From the NCBI RefSeq assembly GCF_024139115.2, contig NC_085140.1:157940452-158004451 (forward strand): a stretch of 64,000 bases of DNA, given 5' to 3'. The stretch comes from Armigeres subalbatus (taxonomy: Eukaryota; Arthropoda; Insecta; Diptera; Culicidae). Below, in pieces: positions 32,800 through 42,893 of this stretch. The notes beneath the pieces are model-generated. The model made no database searches. It had not been told where the DNA came from and saw only the letters and a program-made list of their open reading frames with translations. Position 1 is the stretch's first letter; every line of letters begins with the position of its first letter. The position numbers were made by a program, and so were the translations under genes.

Positions 32800-33229
32800 T
32801 GTGGGGAATATAATGTTACTGGAATAATCAATTTAACATTGGTTTCAAATAATAACACTTTGGTACTTCTTAATAATAGTGTAACACAAGGTTTTCAACA
32901 ATGGTAGGATGTTGATTTGCAGAAAGCTCTGGATGCTTCAGAAAACTGAACGAAAGAGCAGAAGCAACAACGGCACCAACCGACAAGAGGAGGTGCACAA
33001 ATATAGTTGTGGGTGCTAGAGAGAGAAAGCATCGATCCGATGGATGTACTTGTTGAGGAATACGGGTTCGCTCGGGTCATTCAGTATTCATATTTCGAAT
33101 CGTAAACACGCTGTTGTAGGAAGGAAGGCAAATCAGAAGATGGATTTGCTTGGCTACGACAATGACGTGGTCGTTGCTCCCAAATAAGGTAAGGATAATC
33201 AGCATCAGGAGATGTTTGAGAAGTGAATA

Positions 33230-33515
33230 AGGCAAAAAAAAGGTAAGCCTTAGCTGCAAGACGTCAACAAAATGGCAAAAAAATAAAGATAAGCCATCAT
33301 ATACGATAGGCAAAAAATAATGGTAAGCCTCGGATGGAAAACAAAATGGCAAAAAATAATGGTAAGCCATAATATGTGAAAGGCAAAAAAAATGATAAGC
33401 CTCAAACCAGCAGTAAAATGGCAAAAAATATGGTAAGCCACAATGACGGGCAAAAGAAAATGGTAAGCCCGAGACGAAAACTTGATATGGCAAAAAATGA
33501 TGGTAAGCCATGCAG
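33230..33515. repeat. GGCAAAAAA-TGGTAAGCC tandem units, left arm
   Basis: Eight or more units of 30-43 bp, each with a GGCAAAAAAT...GGTAAGCC core, which is itself a weak inverted repeat. The mirror copy is at about 35855-36145 in the right arm. The resulting MAYH-FLP-type frames are artefacts. Confidence 0.88.
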
Positions 33516-35854
33516 AAAAAACAATGGAATGCTGTTAAAAAAATAGAGTATCTATACCATGAAAGTTGTTAGCTGAAAAAAAGCGATTTAAGATCTCAGG
33601 CAAAAAAAAATTGAACAAAAACATATTAGAGAATGAAAACCATTGAGAATATCTGCTTAGTTTGGATTTCACCCGCTTGGCAATATTAGTGAACGTGAGA
33701 CTGACAGTAACGCTGAATATCTCAAAGACCGCGAGATTCAAAAAAAATTGTATGTTTTACAAAAAAAAAATCGCACATTTTATAACCTTCAAGTAGTGAG
33801 ATTTGCTTAGTTTGATGGTGTGTGGTTCGAGTGCTTCGAGTGGGTTAGTATGTCTTTGAAAGGACGTAAGATCTGGGTGGATCACATGGAATAAAGTCCA
33901 ACCTCCATGTCTCTGAGACAACGTTTAATCTGAGTGGAACAAAATCCAAACCCCTGAGTGAGTAAAAGTTTGTAAAAGTTGTTGTGCCGAACTGAGAATA
34001 TTGTTAAGTTTTCTGACTATGATGCAAGATTGATTTTCTGATGCCTGGTAAGCTCGATGGAGGGATGCATGACCAAGATAGGCGGCTGTCTTGTGTGAAG
34101 AGTGGGAACGTGTAAACTAAGCTGTAGAATGAGAATATTATTGAAGTTATTCGAAAAGGTAGATGGTCTGATTGGATCACTTGAGAAAATCTGCTTAGCT
34201 TCGAATTCACCCACTTGGCAATGTTGGCGAACGTGAGACTGACATCCAATCCATATCCAATTGATTTGTCATCATTTCATCAACTTTAATAAGAGCTAAG
34301 GCATGCTGAAAGCAGCTGTAAAGCGAAAAGATTGAGCTGTCATGTAAATAGATCGTCTCAATGGTTGGTAAAACTGTTTGAAAATCGCGATTAAAGATGG
34401 GTGTCCGAAATCTAACGTGGACAGGCTTTAAATTTCAGTAAATTAATATATTCTCAATTTTGAGATGAATAAAGTCAACTTTGGCTAAACTAAACTCAGC
34501 TTTGGTTAATATCTTTTGAGTGGATTAAGTTAAACTACTGTGTTAGGAAACTCATTTCATTCAAAATTGGGTTTTTGGTCCAAAGTACGGATTTGAGCTA
34601 AAACAACCCACTTTTGAGTAGTTTTGTTTTATAATTCTCAGTGTTATATCGGAACGAGAAATTTATTCTTATTGCACAGTATTTCATTATATGATAATTT
34701 GAAGCAACTAGAATAATAGTTTCTTTCTCAGTTAAGTCGTTAAAACAATAAAACGATACATAATTACTTTGCACGGCTAAAATAATAAAATAAAAGCTAC
34801 TTGTAAATTAAATTACAGCACCATTCATACTTGTAAAAGAAACTACAAGCCAACGCTAATAATTTGTACTTGTATTTTCTTTATGCAACAGTTACTTGTA
34901 AATTCCACTAATATTATTAGTGCGGTTTACTTGTAATATTAGTCTTGTAAATTCATACTTGTAGATTCATTATGCAACAGAAAAATACAAGTTACAAGCT
35001 ACTCTACTAATATTATTAGTAAAATTTAGATTATGCTACAGGCCCCAGATCTCACTATTTGAAGGTTTTAACATTCGAGATTTTTTGTAGATCACACCAA
35101 CTATCTTAATATCACAGATTTCGAGATATTCAGCTTAACTGTCAGTCTCACGTTCGCTAACATTGCCAAGTGGGTGAATTCGAAGCTAAGCAGATTTTCT
35201 CGAGTGATCCAATCAGACCATCTACCTTTTCGAATAACTTCAATAATATTCTCAGTCTACAGCTTAGTTTACACGTTCCCACTCTTCACACAAGACAGCC
35301 GCCTATCTTGGTTATGCATCCCTCCATCGAGCTTACCAGGCTTCAGAAAATCAATCTTGCATCATAGTCAGAAAACTTAACAATATTCTCAGTTCGGCAC
35401 AACAACTTTTACAAACTTTTACTCACTCAGGGGTTTGGATTTTGTTCCACTCAGATTAAACGTTGTCTCAGAGACATGGAGGTTGGACTTTATTCCATGT
35501 GATCCACCCAGATCTTACGTCCTTTCAAAGACATACTAACCCACTCGAAGCACTCGAACCACACACCATCAAACTAAGCACATCTCACTACTTGAAGGTT
35601 ATAAAATGTAAGATTTTTTTTTGTAAAACACACAATTTTTTTTTGAATCTCGCGGTATTTGAGATATTCAGCGTTACTGTCAGTCTCACGTTCACTAATA
35701 TTGCCAAGCGGGTGAAATCCAAACTAAGCAGATATTCTCAATGGTTTTCATTCTCTAATATGTTTTTGTTCATTTTTTTTTTGCCTGAGATCTTAAATCG
35801 CTTTTTTTTCAGCTAACAACTTTCATGGTATAGATACTCTATTTTTTTTTTTCT

Positions 35855-36145
35855 GCATGGCTTACCATCATTTTTTGCCATATCAAGTTTTCGTCTCGGG
35901 CTTACCATTTTCTTTTGCCCGTCATATATTGTGGCTTACCATATTTTTTTGCCATTTTGCTGCTGGTTTGAGGCTTATCATTTTTTTTGCCTTTCACATA
36001 TTATGGCTTACCATTATTTTTTGCCATTTTGTTTTCCATCCGAGGCTTACCATTATTTTTTGCCTATCGTATATGATGGCTTATCTTTATTTTTTTGCCA
36101 TTTTGTTGACGTCTTGCAGCTAAGGCTTACCTTTTTTTTTGCCTT
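35855..36145. repeat. Mirror copy of the tandem units, right arm
   Basis: Inverted counterpart of 33230-33515: GGCTTACCATTATTTTTTGCC repeated with the same spacer sequences in reverse order. Confidence 0.88.
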
Positions 36146-36587
36146 ATTCACTTCTCAAACATCTCCTGATGCTGATTATCCTTACCTTATTTGGGAGCAA
36201 CGACCACGTCATTGTCGTAGCCAAGCAAATCCATCTTCTGATTTGCCTTCCTTCCTACAACAGCGTGTTTACGATTCGAAATATGAATACTGAATGACCC
36301 GAGCGAACCCGTATTCCTCAACAAGTCCATCCATCGGATCGATGCTTTCTCTCTCTAGCACCCACAACTATATTTGTGCACCTCCTCTTGTCGGTTGGTG
36401 CCGTTGTTGCTTCTGCTCTTTCGTTCAGTTTTCTGAAGCATCCAGAGCTTTCTGCAAACCAACATCCTACCATTGTTGAAAACCTTGTGTTACACTATTA
36501 TTAAGAAGTACCAAAGTGTTATTATTTCAAACCAATGTTAAAGTGTTCAATTGATTATTCCAATAACATTATATTCCCCACAACCAC

Positions 36588-36940
36588 CTTAACAGAGAGG
36601 AGAAAATAAACTTGTTAAAGGTAATCGCTGACTATGAAAACATTTTTTATGTTGAGGGCCACAACTTACTTTTACCAATGCTATCAAGCATAAAATTGTT
36701 ACAAAGGACGATGTGCCTATCCATACGAAATCATACCGCTATCCATTCTGTCACAGAGAGGAAGTGCAGCGGCATATTTCCAAAATGCTGGATCAAAACA
36801 TAATTAGACACTCCAACAGTCCGTGGACTTCACCTGTTTGGATAGTGCCCAAAAAATTGGACGCATCTGGACAGAAGAAATGGCAACTAGTCATAGATTA
36901 TCGTAAATTGAACGATAAAGCTCATAATCAAGTTCATCCT
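36588..36940 (+). pseudogene. Gypsy-type pol, N-terminal RT fragment
   Basis: Continues the pol frame cut at 32799: KINLLKVIADYENIFYVEGH, then after a frameshift near 36690 HTKSYRYPFCHREEV, MLDQNIIRHSNSPWTSPVW and KWQLVIDYRKLND. These are the standard RT fingers motifs of Gypsy elements (SPWTSPVWIVPKK, DYRKLN). The catalytic YxDD box, RNase H and integrase are missing because the sequence changes after about 36920. Confidence 0.85.
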
Positions 36941-38156
36941 CTAAAAGGTCATTTGCATGAATTTTATAGGCATCCATATTTCTAAACAATTTCAATCCAA
37001 TCATAAAGTATTTATAGTATAGAAGAAAAATGTATTCTAAGATCTAGGTTCTTAATAATACGAATTCATTGGAACAAATTTTTAGCGATTAACTATTATA
37101 ATTAAATTCTTCGAAACTATTTCCCAACAAACTTAAACGAGCTAATCCATAACCAATTACAATCTAAGCTACTCAAATTAATCCAATTCAACAATTACTA
37201 TTTACAACTCTTTCTCTCAGGCCCCACGTTGGGCGCCAAATGAAACGTTCAATTCTTTTCTTTAAAGCCAACGGCTTAAGCGCCACCTTCGTATCTGAAG
37301 GACCGTTAACTCTTTTTGAAATACCCCGGCAAGAGACAACCCTCTCAAGGCAGGTTGAAACAGTTTTTATAGAATTAACCGCACAAATGAACGCAAACGA
37401 TTCGACCAACTTCCAACCAATAATAAAATAAATAATAAACAATTCAAAAAGCCAATCTCCAGAACTGAATGGTTACAACAGTTTCTCAATGAAAAGCTAA
37501 TCCTAGATTAAATATAAACGACATGTGACGACCGTCTCTGGTTGAAGCAAAACTAGACTCGAAGTAAATTTAAAATTCCATTTTATTCGAGCTTCCGTTT
37601 AATTTAACCGATTGGATTTTTAGAGCTTTACATTATTCTAAATTTATTAAAATTCGACTTTCCTTTCAGGTAAAGCTACAATTGTGACGTCACATGCAAT
37701 TGAAACGTGAGCGAAAGCTCATTTGAGGCGTAAGTCGCAGTGTGGGATTCAAACTGCTCGTGCGTATGGCGTTTTTAGACGAGGTAGAGATGTCCTCGGG
37801 CTTGGTGGAGTCAAAGCTTTTGGTTGCGAAGCTCTACGCCTCACGTCTTGGCTATACGAGCAATCACGGGGCTTTTGAGGGCTCGAACCACTCGCTGTGT
37901 CCGATCGTTTCGTCCAATTTTGTAAACCGTGACTTGACTTCACCACAGGTGTCTTTACTGCCTACTACTGTGTATATCGACCGCACCACGCAGGGGTTTT
38001 CAAACAACCCAAACTTGCAGCCCACGTTGATTGGGCAGCACGCCTAAACAACGCAATCACTTATTAGCTTCACTTCATAAGTTCACCAATATAATCTAGC
38101 TTACCTGATAATTCGTTTCCCAATAGTTCACTTTTTATATTTATTCAGAGTACTTA
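36941..38156. other. Noncoding, with an LTR-element leader remnant
   Basis: A probable primer-binding site lies at 37221-37240 (separate entry). The rest, including a GC-richer patch at 37730-38045, shows no supported gene; the short frames there lack family resemblance. Confidence 0.35.
37221..37240 (-). other. Primer-binding-site-like sequence of an LTR element
   Basis: The minus strand reads TGGCGCCCAACGTGGGGC just after ...TTTCA, the layout of an LTR end (CA) followed by a tRNA primer site. The orientation is opposite to the Gypsy pol fragments next to it, so it belongs to another insertion. The LTR borders could not be set. Confidence 0.4.
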
Positions 38157-38321
38157 GGGCCCATCCACAAAGTACGTCACGCTCCTAGGGGGGAGGGGGT
38201 TCCGAGCAGCGTGACAACTCATACAAAAATTTTAGAGTTTTATTACAAATAGTGTGACGAAGGGGGGAGGGGGGTTTGAAAATCGCCAAGTTTTGCGTGA
38301 CATACTTTATGGATCTTCCCA
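38157..38321. mobile_element. 165 bp TA-flanked MITE, second copy of the 12614 family
   Basis: Left GGGCCCATCCACAAAGTACG and right GTGACATACTTTATGGATCTTCCC-A are inverted, with TA on both sides (38155-38156, 38322-38323). Internal G runs match the copy at 12614-12777. Confidence 0.83.
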
Positions 38322-38806
38322 TAGGAACTCTTAAAATTCAATTTCTGAAACTTTTTGTAATACAAATAATCATTTAATAAAGATCGTTCAATTATAATTC
38401 GCGCAGACTTACTCCGAATGTAGTTAATTTAGAATATATTATAATAATTTTAATAATCTTTAAGCTTTTCAAAACTTTTAACTCGGCCAAAATGCGTCCG
38501 AACTCAACTTAATACTCCACCAGAATAAAGCGTGTATTCACGATTCAAAATGGAATCAGCTTTTTGTATGATACACAATTGTAACCCAGTGCTGTACCAA
38601 AGAATAATGTAATCTTTCCGCATTGGTCAGTTTTGGAGAGCGAGTTTTTTGATTTTCTTAATCGATATTCGTTTTTTGATTCCTTGATTTGGAGGTCAGT
38701 GGAAATTGCGCATTAATTATATTTAAACCAAGTGTTTCGCCTTAAGTTACGCAACAAGTTATTTTAGTACTTTATTTCTTGCCTGAATATTTTGAATTAA
38801 ACAATC
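38322..38806. other. Noncoding
   Basis: AT-rich; nothing recognised. Confidence 0.4.
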
Positions 38807-39490
38807 TCACAGATAGGAGGCAGCACATGTATACCGTATAGGATCATCCGAAGATGTTATATCGACACATCCAGGGAAGTGCGTATCAAATAAGTGCTCT
38901 AACGATTCTTCATCAGAAGAAGTGTAGTCGCCATTTGGCTTGCGAATTTCGCCAACTTGGAAATCCTTGGATCTCGCAAGTATTTTATTCAATCGACTGG
39001 CTTCACTCAAATTGGAAACATTTGCACATTTTTTCCAGCCGGATCGTTCAGCAGATCGTAGAGCCTTCTTGTAAGCTTTGCGAGCCAACTTGAAAGAATC
39101 CGTCCCTGCTGAATGGCGTCTGTTCCAACTCCTTCTGCACTGCTTCCTTAGCTTAGCCAAATCGGAATTCCACCAAGGGGTTCCTCTTGAGGTTTTTACA
39201 GAACGTAAAGGGCAAGCTTCTTCGAAAGCTTCCACGATGTGCAACGTTGTAGTATCAACTGCATCATCCAAGTCGGTAGGAGTTTCTATAGAAGGTAGAT
39301 ATCCATGAAATTTGGTAGAGAGCAACTCTGTGTAAAGATCCCAATTTGTTGAACAGGGATTTCTAAAACGCAAGGTCTGCGAAGTAACATTCAAATGATC
39401 AAAGTAGATGTAGCGATGGTCAGATATCGATTCCACATGCCAATTCGTCAATTCGTGACTGATTCTATTGGAGCAAAGGGTTATGTCTGT
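38807..39490 (-). pseudogene. LOA-like LINE, endonuclease C-terminus and linker
   Basis: Minus-strand frame with DITLCSNR and WHVESISDHRYI (the SDH motif closing the endonuclease), then the linker TPWWNSDLAKLRKQCRRSWN, FKLARKAYKKALRSAERSGW and EESLEHLFDTHFPG up to DITSSDDP. The last residues are the same as the first residues of the RT fragment at 15417, so both come from one LINE family, and this piece ends where the other starts. The upstream endonuclease and the downstream RT are absent. Confidence 0.82.
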
Positions 39491-39627
39491 ATCGCCTTAC
39501 TCGGATCACTTGGACTCTGACTGAGGGAGAACGATGCTTGGCTGCTTGCTCGTCACCAACACCAAGACGTCATAAACAGTATATAATATAGAGTGGTATA
39601 CAACAGGGCTGTCTCGCCCCACACACC

Positions 39628-40437
39628 CCGTGAAACGAATTTTCAGGTATTTGAAAGGAACAATCAACAGTAGACTCGTATACAATAAGCAAGGCAACAG
39701 CGAAATAATTGGTTATACCGATGCAGATTGGGGAGGAGATGTTGATACGCGACGATCAACTACCGGATACGTTTTTATTTATGTTCCAAGGTGGAGCAAT
39801 TTCATGGAACGTCAAAAGGCAACCAACGGTAGCTTTGTCATCATGCGAGTGGCGAAACATGCTGAAGCAAATTTTTGAAGAAATTCGTATCCAGATTCTA
39901 TGTGATAATCAATCTGCCATCGCCATAGCCAAACTTGGAAGCTACAATCCCAGGACAAAACATATAGATATACGTTACCATTTTGTTCACGAAGCTATTG
40001 AAAGCGGGTCAGTGACGGTCAGCTATCTTCTTCTTCTTCTTCTTATTGGCATTACATCCCCACACTGGGACAGAGCCGCCTCGCAGCTTAGTGTTCGCTA
40101 AGCACTTCCACAGTTATTAACTGCGAGGTTTCTAAGCCAGGTTATCATTTTTGCATTCGTATATCATGAGGCTAGCACGATGATACTTTTATGCCCAGGG
40201 AAGTCGAGACAATTTCCAATCCGAAAATTGCCTAGACCGGCACCGGGAATCGAACCCAGCCACCCTCAGCATGGTCTTGCTTTGTAGCCGCGCGTCTTAC
40301 CGCACGGCTAAGGAGAACCTCCACGGTCAGCTATGTAAACACTAAAGACCAAGCAGCAGATGGATTTACAAAGCCTCTCGTTAAATCTGGGATTACTCAT
40401 ATGAAGCGAATCATCGGAATCAAGGATTAGGGAGGAG
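39628..40437 (+). pseudogene. Copia-type pol, RNase H end, split by a SINE
   Basis: Encodes KRIFRYLKGTINSRLVY and IIGYTDADWGGDVDTRRSTT with GYVF, the Copia RNase H opening (the D in DADW is catalytic). A frameshift near 39790 moves the frame to FQGGAISWNVKRQPTVALSS. After a deletion in the EAEYMA region it continues with ILCDNQSAIAIAKL and KHIDIRYHFVHEAI. At 40026 a SINE interrupts; the frame resumes at 40335 with VNTKDQAADGFTKPL and ends at 40425-40427. Everything upstream of RNase H is missing. Confidence 0.9.
40027..40322 (-). mobile_element. Feilai-like SINE inserted in Copia RNase H
   Basis: On the minus strand: tRNA-like head with TTAGCCGTGCGGTAAGACGC (A box region) and GGGTTCGATTCCCGG (B box), then a body with a TAAGCACTTCC segment and GGATGTAATGCCAATAAG and an AAGAAGAAG tail. 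A 12 bp target duplication ACGGTCAGCTAT is present at 40015-40026 and 40323-40334. The family name rests on my memory of the Aedes Feilai tail and is provisional. Other copies: 57344-57640 and 63312-63925. Confidence 0.9.
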
Positions 40438-40551
40438 TGTTAGTAATCAAGTAATCCATGATGTGTCTTAGAAACGGAAGTTTGTTATATTGTTAAATAA
40501 AATTTTCATTCCACTACCAATGTTCAAACCTATCAGACGTATTTCATTACA
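40438..40551 (+). repeat. Putative short Copia 3' LTR
   Basis: A purine tract (AGGGAGGAG) after the Copia stop leads into TGTTAGTAATC and the sequence can be read to ATTACA at 40551, giving a TG...CA unit of 114 bp with AATAAA at 40496-40501. No 5' copy is present to prove the borders. Confidence 0.5.
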
Positions 40552-41143
40552 ATAAGGTCATCACGTCTATCTAGATAGTGGTTGATACTGGGTTCGGTCC
40601 TTCCAAGACTTCTTTTTGCAAAGTCATTATTATAAAATATGTCCATTTTCGATGCATATCCACAACCAAATAATTGAATAACTAAAAACACGTTTCAATT
40701 ATAATCTTGAACTTACCTTTTTATGTTTGAAGACAATCAACATCCAGCGTTCGAGAGTCAGTATTCGTGTTCGATGTATCTACCCTATATCATATATAGT
40801 CTTTATATCAACACTTTTCACAATTCACCTTTTGCTTGTAATTTGTCAGTTCCTAATATCTAGCAGACACGGGCTACAAAGCAAATTGATGAGTAGTCGG
40901 ATCCCAGCTGGAAAACTTGTATTAATGAAATCAGACCCTTTGTTTATTACTTGTCCAAGTATTCATTTTTTTTTGTTAATTTCACTTCTGAATCAGTCTT
41001 TAGCAAAATAGACTAAAATGTAATAAATTGAATTTACCATCCTCGTATAAGTCCTATTAGGTATTAACTTTTGTTTTTTAAGCAAGACATCTTCAAAACA
41101 TAAATTATTATTTCTTGTGTAATCCTGACTAGCATAACGTAAC
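40552..41143. other. Noncoding, intergenic
   Basis: AT-rich sequence between the Copia remnant and the TMEM70 poly(A) site; nothing recognised. Confidence 0.45.
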
Positions 41144-41149
41144 TTTATT
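41144..41149 (-). terminator. TMEM70 poly(A) signal
   Basis: AATAAA on the minus strand, 22 bases after the TMEM70 stop codon; a short 3' UTR is implied. Confidence 0.65.
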
Positions 41150-41170
41150 CCACTTCAGTTATGAAGAGCA

Positions 41171-41374
41171 CTACTTTTTACTAGAGTCCTCTGCATTTTG
41201 TCGTGCTTCCTCGAACTTGAAATCGATCGGCTTATCGTAGCCCATGATTTTGATGTAATGTGTTGGATCCGCAAAAAGCGACGGATCAACAAACAGCGAC
41301 TTATCACCGACCATGAATGTGGTGAACATACCGGGCACCTCGGGAACTACCACGTTCTCAGTTTTAAATTTAGT
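41171..41374 (-). CDS. TMEM70: TMEM70 homologue, exon 2
   Basis: Acceptor ATTTACTTTCAG lies just upstream and the exon starts in phase 0 with ACT. It encodes 67 residues: a conserved core VPEVPGMFTTFMVG-KSLFVD, LFADPTHYIKIMGYDKPIDF and a charged, Ser/Lys-rich C-terminus. TMFTTF-like, LFADP-HY and MGYDK motifs are family hallmarks of TMEM70 and occur in the vertebrate proteins. This part would be the matrix-facing C-terminal domain. Confidence 0.92.
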   Translation of the reverse strand, partial: TKFKTENVVVPEVPGMFTTFMVGDKSLFVDPSLFADPTHYIKIMGYDKPIDFKFEEARQNAEDSSKK

Positions 41375-41429
41375 CTGAAAGTAAATATGCGTTCAGATGG
41401 ATTATACCAATAACGTGCGATAATCTTAC

Positions 41430-41894
41430 CATTTGTTTCTGGAGCAAAAACGTGATTGTGGTAGCAGTATACTCCTTCGTCGTGTCGTCATAGTGCAACT
41501 CCGTGACATACCGTTTGGTGATCAGATGCAGCAGGAACGGAGTTACGAATGTGAAGAACCCCGCGAAACCACAGATGGCAACGATCATTGGAGTGCCTCC
41601 GATTTTGCTGGCCTGTTCCAGCAGTATCGGCTGCGCACCAATTCCACCCAAACTGGTAGCCAATGAAAAAACTTTCACCATCCGGATTTGAGGCGTCAAT
41701 ATACCATTGTACACTTTGAAGCCGGGACTGTCCGGAGTAGTACCGAGCTTGTCGTTTGCTTTTGAGCACAGGCATCTGATGCTTGGCCCTGATGTACTCC
41801 TTCCGGAAATAATTTGCGTAAGGCCCTTCGAAGATGCTAGAAACGAAGGTATGGTTTGAAGCCGAGCACTTTGCACTAATACCCGGAGTGACAT
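41430..41894 (-). CDS. TMEM70: TMEM70 homologue, exon 1 (mitochondrial ATP synthase assembly)
   Basis: TMEM70 is a mitochondrial inner-membrane protein that helps assemble ATP synthase (complex V). The start codon at 41894 opens MSLRVLVQSARLQTIPSFLA, an Arg/Ser-rich, acid-free presequence expected for import. After a variable linker come FKVYNGILTPQIRMVKVFSL, a first hydrophobic segment, then MIVAICGFAGFFTFVTPFLL as second segment, followed by HLITKRYVTELHYD, which closely follows the family pattern of two membrane helices in a hairpin and an ITK-YV-L strand. Donor GTAAG follows the ATG codon at 41430; the intron is 55 bp (41375-41429), phase 0. The joined protein is 222 residues, close to the usual TMEM70 length. 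Both exons look intact. Confidence 0.93.
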
Positions 41895-42141
41895 TTTGAA
41901 TGAAAACAGCGACAGAGCACAAACAATTGATTCGAACAGCGGAAATATTTTTAATGCAATAATAACGAATTTATTGTATAACTACCATGTTCGATTCGGT
42001 CAATCCGGCAGCCAAATCAAAACAACAACATAAATACTGTTCTCCATAGGTTAGACGTTTCTGATTAGCTGTGGTAGTAGAGCTGTGCTTTACCGAATGT
42101 GGCACGGAGAGAAATTCGGTACGCTCATGAAGTCGTCAGAT
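41895..42141. other. TMEM70 5' flank
   Basis: Should hold the TMEM70 promoter and 5' UTR on the minus strand. No TATA box is obvious. Confidence 0.4.
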
Positions 42142-42375
42142 TTAGGTCTGTCTCAATTGAATAATTAAAATGAAATTAAACTTAAAAGTGACATTTCAAT
42201 AATTATCAAATAACCCTGCTCGCAGAGCAAGATTACTTTTGACAGATATCGAATCATTTTCCAACTATGTCTTATTGGAATTGCTGGGGAGCACCAGACA
42301 TTCTTATGACTGGGTTATTTGCTAATTTACGAACTGTCACTTTTAAGTTTAATTCTCCAAATGAGACAGGGCCTT
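42142..42375. mobile_element. About 234 bp MITE with decayed inverted ends
   Basis: AGGTCTGTCTCAATTGAATA and AAACTTAAAAGTGACA at the left mirror TGTCACTTTTAAGTTTAATT and CAAATGAGACAGGGCC at the right. The two arms differ by small insertions. A related phrase (TTTAAAAGTGATAGTT) is seen near 56920. Confidence 0.65.
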
Positions 42376-42662
42376 AACCACACAGAAAACCGCTTGCAAG
42401 GTTGTTACAAAATTATGGTTAATGAAACGATAATGAAATGTTCACCATCCTCCTCTCCTCCAACTCCTCTCCGTCGCTGGAAAATTCTATTGTTGCGCTG
42501 CTGGACGTGTGCATATGGATGCAGAACCGCAACACGTCGTGAATGTTTCCGCTGGGCTAGCGAGCGCTCCAGAATTCGACACAGTTGTTTCATAAGGTCC
42601 AATGTCGCAATGAGCTCGAATGGAGGAAAATGGGTTGGAGTGTTCCATGACATGTTTTCAAT
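42376..42662. other. Unassigned sequence, slightly coding-like on minus strand
   Basis: A 90-residue minus frame (42677-42405) with ELIATLDLMKQLCRILERSL is open and Arg/Leu-rich. I do not recognise it; it begins inside the hairpin arm. It could be a decayed transposon exon. Confidence 0.25.
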
Positions 42663-42893
42663 TATCCAGCTTTCCACGCTCGGTAATGGCGGCTTATCGG
42701 TGGGTAAAAATCAATTGGTCACTGTACTGTTTGACACTAGCTGGAGGAAAGCCCACTGGCGTTCCTGGGTGAGGGGAAGGGAAAAAGGCCTTTTCGGCAG
42801 TGAGTTTTCCTCCAGCTAGTGTCAAACAGTACAGTGACCGATTGATTTTTGCACACCGACAAGCCGCCATTACCGAGCGTGGAAAGCTGGATA
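42663..42893. repeat. Hairpin with 88 bp near-perfect inverted arms
   Basis: Arms 42663-42750 and 42806-42893 (outer TATCCAGCTTTCCACGCTC, inner GACACTAGCTGGAGGAAA) pair with only a few mismatches around a 55-base loop. The arms are GC-balanced and not of simple sequence. No target duplication was identified. Confidence 0.9.

Larger units (their letters stand above)
32800..36582. mobile_element. 3.78 kb fold-back element with 1.44 kb inverted arms
   Basis: Left arm 32800-34243 and right arm 35140-36582 are inverted copies with only scattered differences; the largest seen is 8 bp near 36540. The element begins TGTGGGGAATATAATG and ends CATTATATTCCCCACA, and is flanked by a 5 bp direct repeat ACCAC at 32795-32799 and 36583-36587. 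Taking out the insert and one ACCAC puts the two pol parts back in one frame, so the borders are firm. Each arm holds a run of eight or more short units built on GGCAAAAAATAATGGTAAGC, and a second internal duplication of about 535 bp period. The spacer 34244-35139 is AT-rich. No transposase was found. TG...CA ends plus a 5 bp duplication resemble ends made by retroviral-type integrases (LTR or Ginger-like elements); the superfamily is unresolved. Confidence 0.92.

Noticed and set aside
33077..36293. MAYHHFLPYQVF-like membrane-protein frames
   Set aside because: They read across the mirrored tandem units of the fold-back element and occur on both arms in opposite orientation.
37742..38047. 101-residue plus frame in a GC-richer patch
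   Set aside because: No motif, no splice support; could be LTR-element debris, so no gene was called.
42319..42819. 166-residue plus frame over the hairpin
   Set aside because: Runs through one arm and the loop of an inverted repeat and lacks recognisable motifs.
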